This document shows positions 41,542 to 50,867 of a stretch of DNA of 64,000 nt, piece after piece. Under the pieces are notes generated by a model that did not search any database, had not been told where the DNA came from, and saw nothing but the letters and a program-made list of their open reading frames with translations. The stretch lies in NCBI RefSeq assembly GCF_018860155.1, contig NZ_JAHKNI010000003.1, forward strand, positions 62,001 through 126,000. Reading direction: 5' to 3'. This DNA is from Nocardia albiluteola (GTDB lineage: Bacteria; Actinomycetota; Actinomycetes; Mycobacteriales; Mycobacteriaceae). The translations under genes were made by a program, and so were the position numbers. Within the stretch, counting starts at the first letter, position 1; every line of letters starts with the position of its first letter.

Positions 41542-43050
41542 ATGATCGTGACGAAGGCTCGGGGTTGGAGCTGGAGCCCTCGCCGCGATGCCGGTTCCGT
41601 GTGGATTGTGGGGTGGCCCGTGTGGGCTCGGTGTGCCGTGGCGCTGATGGTCGTGGTCTCGTGCTGTTCGCTGGCAGCCACCGCGAACGCTCAACCGCCG
41701 GCGTCGAATCCGCCTGCGCCACCGGTGATTCCGCTCCCACGCAGCCTCAGCGTGCCCGATCTGCAGCAGTGGATCGACACCGTGGTACCGCGCCCGGCGC
41801 TGCCGGAGGCCCCGGCTACACCGCACCCCGGCGACACCGCACCGCGGTCCGGAAATGTGGCACCGCAATCGTCCGGTGCGGCAACGGATGCCGCGGCGCT
41901 GCGGCTGGCGGTGCTGCCCGACAACGTGGGTGATCCGCTGTTCGACAACCCTCCGGCGAATCTGGCGCAACTGACGCCGGGCCGGGTCGTCACCACCCGT
42001 GATGTGACCGCGACCGCGGCCCCGTTGCTCACCGTGCCGCTGCAGCGGGTGCTGCAGCTGAAGTTTCGTACCACCGGCGCACACGGCGAACCCTCCTACG
42101 CCACCGCCTCATTGGTGCTGCCCGCCACCCCGTGGACGGGCCCGGGCGACCGGCCGCTGCTGGTGAACAACCTCGCCATCGACGGTCTCGGACGCCAGTG
42201 CAACCCGGGATATACCCTGGCCCACGGATATTCGGCCAACACCAATTCCGCGGACTTCTTCCCGCCCTTGACCCAGCTCGCCGCGCTGCGCGGCTACGCG
42301 GTCCTGATCCCCGATCACGAGGGCCCGGACATGGCGTACGCCGAGCCGTACGTGGCCGCACATGCCGTGCTGGATTCCATTCGCGCCGTGCGTAATCTGA
42401 TGCCCGCCGAGCTCGGTGCGAGCCGGTTCGCCATGACGGGATATTCCGGCGGGGCGATCGCCACGCGCGCGGCGGCGGTGCTGTTGCGCTCCTACGCACC
42501 GGAATTGGCTGGTTCGGCCGCGGGGGCCGCGATGGGCGGGGTGCCCGCGGACTACCGGATGCTCTCGACCACGATGAACGGCAATCTGGCCTCCGGGGTA
42601 TTCATGGGGGCCGTATTCGGCATCGGGCGTGAGCATCCCGAGATCCTGGCCACCATGAACAACCTGGCGCAGCAGGTCGCCACCTCGCCGCTGAAGGACT
42701 CCTGCATGACCGTTGTCGGGCTGCCGGGCCTGCTGCAGCCCTCGATCGATATCGCCGCCAACATCGCCGATCCGCTGCACAGCGCCGTGGCGCGGCGGAC
42801 ATTCCGGGAGACCGACCTGTCGGCACTGAAGTCCGCGATGCCGCTGATGATCTACAACGGCGCGCAGGAATTCTGGATCCCGGCGGCGGGCGCGCGCGAG
42901 CTGTATCGCCAGCAGTGCGCGCTGGGCGTGCCCGGCATCTATCGGGACGTGCCGGGCGAGCACTTCATCGCCGGGGATACCGGGTGGGGATTGCTGGTCG
43001 CCTGGCTCGATGAGCGCCTGCAGGGCAAGCCCGCACCCGACGAATGCTGA
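41542..43050 (+). CDS. Secreted LIP-family lipase (paralogue 3)
   Basis: A 502-residue relative of the two lipases at 25-28 kb with a longer N-terminus. A signal segment (about 30-50, ALMVVVSCCSLAATANA) is followed by an 80-residue Pro/Ala-rich linker. The nucleophile is in GYSGG near 299 and the histidine is in VPGEHFIAG near 472. The acid position reads YNGAQEFWIP, so Glu replaces the Asp of the other two. The VLIPDHEGPDMAYAEP segment is conserved. The ATG at 41542 lacks a ribosome-binding site but lies nine bases after TACGAT, suggesting a near-leaderless mRNA. No KstR-like box was seen. Confidence 0.87.
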   Translation: MIVTKARGWSWSPRRDAGSVWIVGWPVWARCAVALMVVVSCCSLAATANAQPPASNPPAPPVIPLPRSLSVPDLQQWIDTVVPRPALPEAPATPHPGDTAPRSGNVAPQSSGAATDAAALRLAVLPDNVGDPLFDNPPANLAQLTPGRVVTTRDVTATAAPLLTVPLQRVLQLKFRTTGAHGEPSYATASLVLPATPWTGPGDRPLLVNNLAIDGLGRQCNPGYTLAHGYSANTNSADFFPPLTQLAALRGYAVLIPDHEGPDMAYAEPYVAAHAVLDSIRAVRNLMPAELGASRFAMTGYSGGAIATRAAAVLLRSYAPELAGSAAGAAMGGVPADYRMLSTTMNGNLASGVFMGAVFGIGREHPEILATMNNLAQQVATSPLKDSCMTVVGLPGLLQPSIDIAANIADPLHSAVARRTFRETDLSALKSAMPLMIYNGAQEFWIPAAGARELYRQQCALGVPGIYRDVPGEHFIAGDTGWGLLVAWLDERLQGKPAPDEC

Positions 43051-43328
43051 GCCCAGGGATTCGGCTGCGTGCCAGGCTATTTCGACCGGCAGTCCCGGCG
43101 GCACGCTCATCGGATGGGGAGCCCGATGCCCACGGTTGGCGCGAAGGTGCCGGCGCCCATCGAACTTCGTGATCGCATCGCCGCGGGGTGGCCGCCGTGG
43201 CCGATACGCGCGGGTAGCATTTCCGTACGGACACTGTTGGATGTCCGTTGGTGGATGATCTGCTGAACGTCGTATGAATACCCGCGCGTGCGGTAGTGGG
43301 CTGTGCGGGTTGGCATGAAACTTCAAGC

Positions 43329-43398
43329 GTGAGCGAGCTTGCGAGCGAACCAGATACAGGGTGCGCTGCGCGCACGACGGAGCCGAGCGCCAGCGAGG
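43329..43398 (+). repeat. Dispersed intergenic repeat, copy A
   Basis: GAGCGAGCTTGCGAGCGAAC, then GTGCGCTGCGCGCACGACGG and CGGAGCCGAGCGCCAGCGAG-G (core 43378-43398). The same 21-base core and general plan recur on the minus strand at 56999-57019. In both places the element ends at the start of a gene, and its GCGAGG end contributes to the ribosome-binding site. The 278 bases between lipase 3 and this element contain no supported gene. Confidence 0.7.
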
Positions 43399-43405
43399 TG
43401 GAGTC

Positions 43406-44596
43406 GTGAGCGCAGAACTCATTGTCCTAGTAATAGTCATAGTCACGGCCCTGGCTTTCGACTTCACCAACGGCTTCCACGACACCGCGAACGCGATGGC
43501 GACCTCGATCGCCACCGGAGCCCTGGGGCCGCGCACCGCCGTGGCGATGTCGGGGGCGCTGAACCTCGTCGGCGCGTTCCTGTCGGTGGAGGTCGCCAAG
43601 ACCGTTTCCGGTGGGCTGCTGAACATCAACAACGTGCATCACATGGCGCTGCTCGAGATCGTGTTCGCGGGTTTGGTCGGCGGGATCCTGTGGAACCTGC
43701 TCACCTGGCTGTTCGGTATTCCGTCCAGCTCCACGCACGCGCTGTTCGGCGGGCTGATCGGCGCCGCGATGGCGGCGCTCGGGGCCAGCGGGGTGATCTG
43801 GACCGGTAACCAGAGCACCGGCCTGATCAACAAGATCATCATCCCGGCCGTGCTGGCGCCCGTCGTCGCGGGCGTGGTCGCGGGGCTGGGCACCTTCCTG
43901 GTCTACCGGCTCACTCGCGCCTCGGACGAGACCAAGGTGCGCAAGAGCTTCCGGATCGGCCAGATCGGTTCCGCGGCACTGGTGTCGCTGGCGCACGGCA
44001 CCAACGACGCGCAGAAGACAATGGGCGTTATCTTCATGGCCCTGGTCGCGTACGGCACCTACACCAACCACGACTCCATCCCGATGTGGGTGAAGGTCTG
44101 CTGCGCGCTGGCCATCGCCCTGGGCACCTACCTCGGCGGCTGGCGGATCATCCGCACCCTCGGCAAGGGCCTGGTGGAGATCGACGCGCCGCAGGGCTTC
44201 GCGGCCGAGGCGTCCTCGGCGGCGATCATTCTCACCTCGGCGCAGTTCGGCCTGCCGCTGTCGACCACGCACGCGGCCACCGGCTCGATTCTCGGTACGG
44301 GCCTGGGCAAGCCGGGCGCGGAGGTGCGCTGGGGCGTGTTCGGCCGGATGTGCGTCGCGTGGGTGATCACCCTGCCGCTGGCCGGCCTCGTCGGTGCGCT
44401 GTGCTGGGGGATCACCGACCTGGTGGGCGGCCTCGGCGGTGTGCTCATCGATCTGGTGATCCTGATCGCGGTGTCGAGCTACATCTATCTGCGCTCGCGC
44501 AGCAACCCGGTCGACACCAGCAATGTCAACGAGGAGTGGGAGGGCGGGCTCACTCCGCCGTCCGACCTCGCCGAGAAATCCATGACGGCGGCCTGA
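43406..44596 (+). CDS. pitA: Low-affinity inorganic phosphate transporter, Pit family
   Basis: A 396-residue membrane protein with about ten hydrophobic segments and the two Pit signatures, FTNGFHDTANAMAT near 16-29 and SLAHGTNDAQKTMGV near 197-211. Both halves contain the SSSTHA/STTHA substrate loops. It takes up metal-phosphate complexes with protons. The GTG follows GAGGTGGAG, which is formed by the end of the dispersed repeat. The next two genes match the order of M. tuberculosis Rv0545c (pitA), Rv0544c and Rv0543c, here inserted between the Rv1836c-like and glcB regions. Confidence 0.93.
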   Translation: MSAELIVLVIVIVTALAFDFTNGFHDTANAMATSIATGALGPRTAVAMSGALNLVGAFLSVEVAKTVSGGLLNINNVHHMALLEIVFAGLVGGILWNLLTWLFGIPSSSTHALFGGLIGAAMAALGASGVIWTGNQSTGLINKIIIPAVLAPVVAGVVAGLGTFLVYRLTRASDETKVRKSFRIGQIGSAALVSLAHGTNDAQKTMGVIFMALVAYGTYTNHDSIPMWVKVCCALAIALGTYLGGWRIIRTLGKGLVEIDAPQGFAAEASSAAIILTSAQFGLPLSTTHAATGSILGTGLGKPGAEVRWGVFGRMCVAWVITLPLAGLVGALCWGITDLVGGLGGVLIDLVILIAVSSYIYLRSRSNPVDTSNVNEEWEGGLTPPSDLAEKSMTAA

Positions 44597-44609
44597 GGGG
44601 AGCGCGGGA

Positions 44610-44897
44610 ATGCATACACTCGATGCCATCGTGAAGTCGCTCGGCGAGGTGGCGCTGGTCGCGCTGATCCTCGGCGCCGGGCTGCCGCTGATCTTCGCCG
44701 TCGGGGTGCGGTTCTGGTCGATGGAGACCACGACCGCGAACGGCGCACCGAGCGGGCGCAATACGGCCGCCCAGGCGATCGCGTACCTGTGCTTCGGGAT
44801 CGTGATTGTCGCGGTGCTGCTCGGAATCCTGTACATCGCCAAGGATTTCATCAGCCATACATTCGATGTTCAGCTGTTCGGAGCGAAGAAGAGTTGA
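44610..44897 (+). CDS. Small two-helix membrane protein linked to Pit (Rv0544c-like)
   Basis: A 95-residue protein with two membrane helices (about 13-33, VALVALILGAGLPLIFAVGV, and about 55-78, AIAYLCFGIVIVAVLLGILY) and a lysine end (GAKKS). It starts 13 bases after pitA, as Rv0544c follows Rv0545c in mycobacteria. The function is unknown; an accessory subunit of the phosphate transporter is a reasonable inference. A strong terminator follows after 56 bases. Confidence 0.82.
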   Translation: MHTLDAIVKSLGEVALVALILGAGLPLIFAVGVRFWSMETTTANGAPSGRNTAAQAIAYLCFGIVIVAVLLGILYIAKDFISHTFDVQLFGAKKS

Positions 44898-44953
44898 GCC
44901 TGCCTGGGCGGTTTCTCGCCCGGAAAAGCTGATCTCACAACACAATTCGGGTC

Positions 44954-45000
44954 GAGGGGCCGCACCGCCGACGCGGTGCGGCCCCTCGGCGTGTTTTTTT
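44954..45000 (+). terminator. Rho-independent terminator of the pit operon
   Basis: GAGGGGCCGCACCGC and GCGGTGCGGCCCCTC form a perfect 15-bp stem with loop CGAC, followed by GGCGTG and seven T. It is the most canonical terminator in the window. Confidence 0.95.
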
Positions 45001-45168
45001 ACGTATTTCCCTCGCCGCGGGTACAGAATTGAGTGTCCGCCGCGCTTGCGTAAATCCCTTCGGGGCATGACGATTACAGCCAAGTTGCCGTCCCGGGCGT
45101 GTTGCTCGACGGCCGAATATGACCGTCCGTGGACCAGTCCGTACCCGGACCGACAGAACTGGTAAAAC

Positions 45169-45474
45169 ATGGCGTTATCCGAGGTTCTAGCGAAAATCGT
45201 CGAGTGGTTGCGGGCGGGATACCCGCAGGGCGTGCCCGAGCACGACTACGTCCCGCTGCTGGCCCTGCTCACCCGCCGCCTCACCGAGGACGAGGTGATC
45301 ACGGTGACCGACGCCCTCATCGAGCACGGTGCGCTGCCGGCCGACCGTGCCGACGTCGGGGTGGCGATCACGAAGCTCACCCACGAGATGCCGCACGAAT
45401 CCGACATGCACCGTGTGCGAACGCATTTGGTCGCCAACGGGTGGCCGGTGGACGACGATTGGGCGGGAAGGTGA
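45169..45474 (+). CDS. DUF3349-family protein (Rv0543c-like)
   Basis: A 101-residue, all-helical cytosolic protein with a pattern typical of DUF3349 (VEWLRAGYPQGVPEHDYVPL near 12-31, RRLTEDEV, and a C-terminal VRTHLVANGWP). M. tuberculosis Rv0543c belongs to the same family and is also next to pitA. A terminator separates it from the pit operon, so it has its own promoter. The function is unknown. Confidence 0.82.
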   Translation: MALSEVLAKIVEWLRAGYPQGVPEHDYVPLLALLTRRLTEDEVITVTDALIEHGALPADRADVGVAITKLTHEMPHESDMHRVRTHLVANGWPVDDDWAGR

Positions 45475-45604
45475 GGCGCTCGCTGCGTCGTAGGCGGCGC
45501 TGAGCAGGGTGCGGCCATTTCCCCGTGCGGGTTCGGCGATTCGGGAGGCGGAGCCGGGCGTCGGCGCGATGTGGTCGTGAGCTGTCACCGAGGGTGGTAG
45601 ACGA

Positions 45605-45638
45605 CGAGTCCCCCGGTCGTGTTCGACCGGGGGACTCG
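45605..45638 (-). terminator. Stem-loop terminator after glcB
   Basis: CGAGTCCCCCGGTCG and CGACCGGGGGACTCG form a perfect 15-bp stem with a 4-base loop, 27 bases past the glcB stop on the minus strand. It has no U tract, as is common in actinobacteria. Confidence 0.8.
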
Positions 45639-45664
45639 TGAGGTGTGGCAGCTGGGCGCGCGGC

Positions 45665-47848
45665 TCAGCCCTTGGCGGCCAGCGCCTTGGCCTCGCGGCG
45701 ACGCCGGTGCAGGATCGGCTCGGTGTAGCCGTTGGGCTGGGTGCCGCCCTCGAGGACGAGCTCCTTGGCCGCCTGGAACGCGACGCTGCCGGCGAAGTCC
45801 GGGGCCATCGGCCGGTAGGCCGCGTCGCCCGCGTTCTGCCGGTCGACCACCGGCGCCATGCGCTCGAGGCTCGCGACCACCTGGTCGGCGGTGACGATGC
45901 CGTGGCGCAGCCAGTTCGCCATCAGCTGGCTCGAAATGCGCAGGGTCGCACGGTCTTCCATGAGCGCGACATCGTTGATGTCGGGCACCTTGGAGCAGCC
46001 CACGCCCTGGTCGATCCAGCGCACCACGTAGCCGAGGATGGACTGGGAGTTGTTGTCCAGCTCGTTGGCGATCTCGTCGGCGGGCCAGTCGGGGTTCGCG
46101 GCCAGCGGGATCTCCAGGATCTGATCGACGGTGGCTCGCGCGCCGCCCCGGGCGATCTCGGCCTGCCGCTTGAACACGTCCACCAGGTGGTAGTGCGTGG
46201 CGTGCAGGGTGGCGGCGGTGGGGGAGGGCACCCACGCGGTGGTCGCGCCCGCGCGCGGGTGGCCGATCTTCTGCTCGAGCATGTCGTGCATCAGGTCCGG
46301 CATCGCCCACATGCCCTTGCCGATCTGCGCCTTGTGCGGCAGCGCGGCGAACAGGCCCGCGTCGACGTTCCAGTCCTCGTAGGAGGCGATCCACTGCTGC
46401 TTCTTCATGTCGGCCTTGCGGACCATCGGCCCGGCCTCCATGGAGGTGTGGATCTCGTCGCCGGTGCGGTCCAGGAAGCCGGTGTTGATGAACACCACGC
46501 GGTCGCGCGCGGCCTCGATGCAGGCCTTCAGGTTGACCGTGGTGCGGCGCTCCTCGTCCATGATGCCGACCTTGAGCGTGTTGGCGGGCAGGCCAAGCAC
46601 GCCCTCGACGCGGCCGAACAGCTCGTTGGCGAAGGCGACCTCGTCGGGGCCGTGCATCTTGGGCTTGACGATGTAGACCGAACCGGTGCGCGAGTTGGCG
46701 ACCCGGGCCTGGCCGCGCAGGCTGTGCACCGCGATGAGCGAGGTGAACAGGCCGTCCAGGATGCCCTCGGGCACCTCGTTGCCCTGGGCGTCCAGGATCG
46801 CGTCGCTGGTCATCAGGTGGCCGACGTTGCGCACGAACAGCAGCGAACGGCCGTGCAGCACAACCTCTTTCCCGTCCAGGCCGGTGTAGACCCGGTCCGG
46901 GTTCATGGTGCGGGTGAAGGTCTTGCCGCCCTTGGTGACCGCCTCGGCCAGATCGCCCTTCATCAGGCCGAGCCAGTTGGTGTAGCCCAGGACCTTGTCC
47001 TCGGCGTCGACCGCGGCGACCGAATCCTCGAAGTCCATGATCGTGGTGACCGCGGACTCCAGCACCACGTCCTTGACCCCGGCGGTATCGGTGCTGCCGA
47101 TGGGCGAGGAGGGGTCGATCTGGATCTCGATGTGCAGGCCGTTGTGCCGCAACAGCACCGAGGTCGGGGATTCGGGCGTGCCGAGGTAGCCGACCAGGGC
47201 CGAGGCGTCGGCCAGGCCGATGTCGGTGCCGTCCTCGAGGGTGACCTCGAGCTCGCCGTCGACGATCTTGTAGGCCTGCGAACCGATGTGCGAGCCGGTG
47301 ATCAGCGGCACGGCATCGTCGAGGAAGTTGCGCGCCCACTCGATGACCTTGTCGCCGCGGACCTTGTTGTAGCCGCTGCCCTTCTCCGCGCCGCCCGTCT
47401 CGGGGATGGCGTCGGTGCCGTACAGCGCGTCGTACAGCGAACCCCAGCGCGCGTTCGCGGCGTTGATCGCGAAACGGGCGTTCATCACCGGAACCACCAG
47501 CTGCGGGCCGGCGGTGGTGGCGATCTCGTCGTCGACGTTCTCGGTGCCGATGGCGAAGCCGGCGGGCTCGGGACGCAGGTACCCGATCTCGGTGAGGAAG
47601 GCCTTGTAGGCGGCCTTGTCGTAACCGGTGCCCGGGTTCTCGGCGTGCCAGGCGTCGAGCTTGCCCTGGATCTCGTCGCGCTCGGCCAGCAGGGCGCGGT
47701 TGCGCGGGGCCAGGTCGTTGATGACGGCCTCGGCGCCGGACCAGAACGCGGCGGAATCTACGCCGGTGCCCGGCAGCGCCTCGTTCTCAACGAACGCGTG
47801 GAGAACACTTGCGACCTGAAGCCCGCCGACCTGAATCCGCTCCGTCAT
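45665..47848 (-). CDS. glcB: Malate synthase G
   Basis: A 727-residue enzyme, full length for form G. It condenses glyoxylate with acetyl-CoA to malate in the glyoxylate bypass and glycolate use. Conserved segments include DDEERRTT-type [12 protein letters not shown] and [16 protein letters not shown] (Mg2+ ligands Glu and Asp), and [18 protein letters not shown] with the catalytic Asp. It is equivalent to Rv1837c. The ATG follows GGCAGGTAG. It is needed for growth on fatty acids and the acetyl/propionyl units from cholesterol, which fits the lipid-degrading gene set around it. Confidence 0.97.
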   Translation of the reverse strand: MTERIQVGGLQVASVLHAFVENEALPGTGVDSAAFWSGAEAVINDLAPRNRALLAERDEIQGKLDAWHAENPGTGYDKAAYKAFLTEIGYLRPEPAGFAIGTENVDDEIATTAGPQLVVPVMNARFAINAANARWGSLYDALYGTDAIPETGGAEKGSGYNKVRGDKVIEWARNFLDDAVPLITGSHIGSQAYKIVDGELEVTLEDGTDIGLADASALVGYLGTPESPTSVLLRHNGLHIEIQIDPSSPIGSTDTAGVKDVVLESAVTTIMDFEDSVAAVDAEDKVLGYTNWLGLMKGDLAEAVTKGGKTFTRTMNPDRVYTGLDGKEVVLHGRSLLFVRNVGHLMTSDAILDAQGNEVPEGILDGLFTSLIAVHSLRGQARVANSRTGSVYIVKPKMHGPDEVAFANELFGRVEGVLGLPANTLKVGIMDEERRTTVNLKACIEAARDRVVFINTGFLDRTGDEIHTSMEAGPMVRKADMKKQQWIASYEDWNVDAGLFAALPHKAQIGKGMWAMPDLMHDMLEQKIGHPRAGATTAWVPSPTAATLHATHYHLVDVFKRQAEIARGGARATVDQILEIPLAANPDWPADEIANELDNNSQSILGYVVRWIDQGVGCSKVPDINDVALMEDRATLRISSQLMANWLRHGIVTADQVVASLERMAPVVDRQNAGDAAYRPMAPDFAGSVAFQAAKELVLEGGTQPNGYTEPILHRRRREAKALAAKG

Positions 47849-48027
47849 CTACCTGCCTCACTTCGAGAAAGTCGGATGCAAAAAGTACGGTTGTCATGTT
47901 ACTCGGGGGTAGTCCGCGGCCCGCTTCGGCCCCGATGGAAGGCGGCCGTCATTCGAGCCAGCCCTCCCGGTTGCGCTCCTGGAAATAGCGATCGTCGTCG
48001 TCTCGCCTCGAGTCGATGTTGCTATGC

Positions 48028-48041
48028 CTAATTCCTATTAG
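48028..48041. promoter_or_regulatory. Palindrome in the glcB/SDR divergent region
   Basis: CTAAT-TCCT-ATTAG is a perfect 5+4+5 inverted repeat in AT-rich sequence between glcB and the SDR operon. It could be a regulator site for either gene. Confidence 0.4.
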
Positions 48042-48109
48042 ACGTGGTCGTGGCGGTTTTGGTTCCGGATATCGCCGAAGGGGTCTTGTGGTTCGATCGC
48101 GCGCGACTT

Positions 48110-48129
48110 AATGTACTGACTGGAACATT
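48110..48129. promoter_or_regulatory. Candidate TetR operator before the SDR operon
   Basis: AATGT-N10-ACATT spans the expected promoter 22 bases before the SDR ATG. It is placed for autoregulation by the TetR gene inside the operon. The inner bases are only partly symmetric. Confidence 0.4.
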
Positions 48130-48151
48130 TCTGCGCGAGGGGAGTGGCCGG

Positions 48152-48898
48152 ATGGAGCAGGCGCTGGCGGGCCGTGTCGTGTTGGTGACCGGCGGTAGCC
48201 GGGGGCTGGGGCGCGAGATGGTGCTGGCCTTCGCCGCGGCGGGTGCGGATGTGGTGATCGCGAGCCGCAAGGTCGACGGGTGCATCGGGCTGGCCGAGGA
48301 GGTGCGGCGCAAGCACGGGCGCCGGGCGCTGCCGGTGGCGTGCAACGTCGGCGACTGGGCGCAGTGCGATCGGCTGATCGAGACCGCCTACGGCGAATTC
48401 GGCAAGGTCGACGTGCTGGTCAACAACGCGGGGATGTCGCTGCTGTATCCGAGCCTGGACCAGGTCACCGAGCAGATGTTCGACAAGGTGATGGCCGTGA
48501 ACCTCAAGGGGCCGTTCCGGCTGGCCGCCGCGATCGGGGCGCGGATGGCCGCGGCCGGCGGCGGTTCGATCATCAACGTCTCCTCGATCGAGGCGGCGCG
48601 CCCCGAGCCGCTCGCGGTGCCCTATGCCGCGGCGAAGGCCGGATTGAACGCGCTGACAGCGGGTCTCGCGCAGACCTACGGACCCGCGGTGCGGGTCAAT
48701 ACGATTCAGTGCGGTCCGTTCGAGACCGATATCGCCAAGGCGTGGCCGGATGCGCTGCGCGCGGAGCTGGTCCGGCACAATGCCCTGGGCCGGGTCGGGC
48801 AGCCGGGCGATATCGTCGGCGCGGCACTGTATTTCGCGACCGATGCCTCGGCATTCTGCACCGGGTCCACGCTTGCGCTCGACGGCGGCTGGCGATGA
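48152..48898 (+). CDS. Short-chain dehydrogenase/reductase (FabG-like)
   Basis: A 248-residue classical SDR with TGGSRGLG near 13-20, NNAGMS near 89, the catalytic Ser in NVSSIEA near 141 and YAAAKAG near 155-161, and the C-terminal DGGWR end. Such enzymes oxidise or reduce 3-hydroxyacyl or steroid groups with NAD(P). The ATG at 48152 follows GAGGGGAG. It heads a three-gene unit with a TetR regulator (ATGA overlap) and an acyl-CoA dehydrogenase. That set suggests degradation of an acyl-CoA or ring-derived CoA ester, but the substrate is unknown. Confidence 0.88.
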   Translation: MEQALAGRVVLVTGGSRGLGREMVLAFAAAGADVVIASRKVDGCIGLAEEVRRKHGRRALPVACNVGDWAQCDRLIETAYGEFGKVDVLVNNAGMSLLYPSLDQVTEQMFDKVMAVNLKGPFRLAAAIGARMAAAGGGSIINVSSIEAARPEPLAVPYAAAKAGLNALTAGLAQTYGPAVRVNTIQCGPFETDIAKAWPDALRAELVRHNALGRVGQPGDIVGAALYFATDASAFCTGSTLALDGGWR

Positions 48899-49539
48899 CG
48901 CAGGCCGCCGCGCCGCGACGCCGGGGCCGTCCGCCCGCCGCGCAGTCGACGCCGGGCGCGACCCGGGCGCGGATCGTGAGCGCGGCGGTGGAACTGTTCG
49001 CGGAGAAGGGGTTTCACGGCACCGGTGTCGCCGAGATCGGCGATCGGGCGGGGGTGCAGCGGGGCGCGCTGTACTACCACATCGGCTCCAAGGAGGAGCT
49101 GCTGTGGGAGATCCTGCGAGACTACATTCAGCTCATTCTCGACGACGGGGAGCGCGTCGCGGATTCCGGCGACGACCCGATCACCCAGCTGCGCAATCTG
49201 ATTCAGGGTTATGTCGAGCTGATCGTCGAGCGTCGGCGCGAGGTCGCGATCCAGCTGCGGGACGGTTCCGCGCTGACCGGCGAGCGCGCGAACGAGTTGC
49301 AGGAGCTGCGCGATCGGGTGCAGCGGTGCTGGCAGCGGGTGATCGACGCGGGGTGCGCCGCGGGCGCGCTGCGTACCGCCGATCACGTCGTCACCAACAG
49401 CCTGCTGGGCATGCTGAACACGGTGACCCTCTGGTATCGCCCGCATGGGGAGCGCTCGCCGGCCGAGATCGCCGACATACTCACGGCCACCGTCCTGGAC
49501 GGGGTCCTCAACCACTCCTGCACACCCACGAAAGGCTGA
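48895..49539 (+). CDS. TetR-family regulator within a catabolic operon
   Basis: A 214-residue TetR protein with HTH near 42-72 (GTGVAEIGDRAGVQRGALYY) and a C-terminal domain of the TetR_C_17/KstR2-like type (SLLGMLNTVTLWYRPHGERS near 165-184). The GRPPA N-terminal basic arm may contact the minor groove. Its ATG overlaps the SDR stop and its stop is two bases before the acyl-CoA dehydrogenase start, so all three are made together. It probably represses its own operon and may respond to an acyl-CoA intermediate. Confidence 0.85.
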   Translation: MTQAAAPRRRGRPPAAQSTPGATRARIVSAAVELFAEKGFHGTGVAEIGDRAGVQRGALYYHIGSKEELLWEILRDYIQLILDDGERVADSGDDPITQLRNLIQGYVELIVERRREVAIQLRDGSALTGERANELQELRDRVQRCWQRVIDAGCAAGALRTADHVVTNSLLGMLNTVTLWYRPHGERSPAEIADILTATVLDGVLNHSCTPTKG

Positions 49540-49541
49540 TC

Positions 49542-50831
49542 ATGGCTTGGGATTTCGAGACCGATCCGGACTACCAGAGGAAACTGGACTGGGTCGCGGA
49601 GTTCGTCCGCACCGAGGTGGAACCGCTGGACCTGCTGTACCCGAACCCCTACGACCGCACCGACCCCGAGATCCGGGCGCTGATGAAACCGCTGCAGGAG
49701 CAGGTGAAACAGCAGGGACTGTGGGCGTGTCACCTGGGCCCCGAACTCGGCGGTCCCGGCTACGGGCAGCTGAAACTGGCGCTGCTGAACGAGACGATCG
49801 GCACCTCGCTGTGGGCGCCGCTCGTCTTCGGTTGTCAGGCGCCCGATTCCGGCAATGCCGAGATCCTGGCTCACTACGGCACCCCCGAGCAGAAGGCGAA
49901 GTATCTGCAGCCCCTGCTCGACGGCGAGATCGGCTCCTGCTACGTGATGACCGAGCCGACCGGCGGCTCCGATCCGACGGCGTTCCGGACCCGCGCGGTG
50001 CGCGAGGGTGACGAGTGGGTCATCAACGGCGAGAAGTGGTTCAACTCCGCCGCTGAATTCGCCGCCTTCCACATCGTCATGGTGGTCACCGACCCGGAGG
50101 CCCCACCGCACCAGCGCCTGTCGATGTTCATCGTCCCGGCCGACGCGCCCGGGCTGGAGATCGTCCGGAACTTCACGGTGCCCGGCTTCAGCGAGCACGA
50201 GGGGCATCTGCGCTTCACCGACGTCCGAGTGCCCGCAGATGCTCTGCTCGGTACCGAGGGACTGGGTTTCATCGTCGCCCAGACCCGGCTCGGCGGCGGC
50301 CGGGTGCACCATGCGATGCGCACGGTTGCCCTGGTGCGCAAGGCATTCGACATGATGTGCGAGCGCGCGGTGTCGCGGCCGATGCGCAAGGGCGTGCTCG
50401 GCGGGCTGCAGCTGACGCAGGAGAAGATCGCCGAATCCTGGATCGAGATGGAGCAGTTCCGCCTGCTGGTGCTGCGCACGGCCTGGCGCATCGATAAGGA
50501 ACAGGACTACCTGAAGGTCCGGCACGACATCGCCGCGATCAAGGTGGCCATGCCGAAGGTGATGCACGATATCGCCCAGCGCGCCATGCATCTGCACGGC
50601 GCGATCGGCGTCAGCACCGATCTGCCGTTCACCGACATGATGACCTACGCCCAGGTGATGGCCATCGCGGACGGGCCCACTGAGGTCCACAAGATCACCC
50701 TCGCCCGCGAGGTACTGAAGCAGTACACCCCCGCGGATCCGGTGTACCCCAGCGGATACCGGCCCGCGCTGCGCGAACAGGCGCGGGAACTGGTGGCGCG
50801 CAGGCTCGAACACACCATCGGGAATTTGTGA
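49542..50831 (+). CDS. Acyl-CoA dehydrogenase (FadE-like)
   Basis: A 429-residue flavoprotein with the usual three-domain pattern: CYVMTEPTGGSDPTAFRTRA near 129-148, the beta domain WVINGEKWFNSA near 157, and the C-terminal helices RAMHLHGAIGVSTDLPFTDM near 347-366 ending in GPTEVHKITLAREVL. The catalytic base position and FAD contacts look intact. Relatives oxidise medium, branched or steroid side-chain acyl-CoAs. AAAGG precedes the ATG. It is the last gene of the SDR-TetR-FadE operon. Confidence 0.92.
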   Translation: MAWDFETDPDYQRKLDWVAEFVRTEVEPLDLLYPNPYDRTDPEIRALMKPLQEQVKQQGLWACHLGPELGGPGYGQLKLALLNETIGTSLWAPLVFGCQAPDSGNAEILAHYGTPEQKAKYLQPLLDGEIGSCYVMTEPTGGSDPTAFRTRAVREGDEWVINGEKWFNSAAEFAAFHIVMVVTDPEAPPHQRLSMFIVPADAPGLEIVRNFTVPGFSEHEGHLRFTDVRVPADALLGTEGLGFIVAQTRLGGGRVHHAMRTVALVRKAFDMMCERAVSRPMRKGVLGGLQLTQEKIAESWIEMEQFRLLVLRTAWRIDKEQDYLKVRHDIAAIKVAMPKVMHDIAQRAMHLHGAIGVSTDLPFTDMMTYAQVMAIADGPTEVHKITLAREVLKQYTPADPVYPSGYRPALREQARELVARRLEHTIGNL

Positions 50832-50854
50832 TCGCCGTCAGCCGCATCGTTCGT

Positions 50855-50860
50855 TAGCAT
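50855..50860 (+). promoter_or_regulatory. -10 element giving a probable leaderless mRNA
   Basis: TAGCAT ends 7 bases before the ATG at 50868, without a ribosome-binding site. Therefore the hypothetical gene probably has its own promoter despite being only 36 bases after the operon. Confidence 0.45.
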
Positions 50861-50867
50861 CCTGGGC

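Noticed and set aside
43069-43266. A 65-codon plus frame between lipase 3 and pitA.
   Set aside because: No ribosome site or family resemblance; probably chance.
45638-48031. A 797-codon plus-strand frame opposite glcB.
   Set aside because: Composition is shadow-like; glcB on the minus strand is certain.
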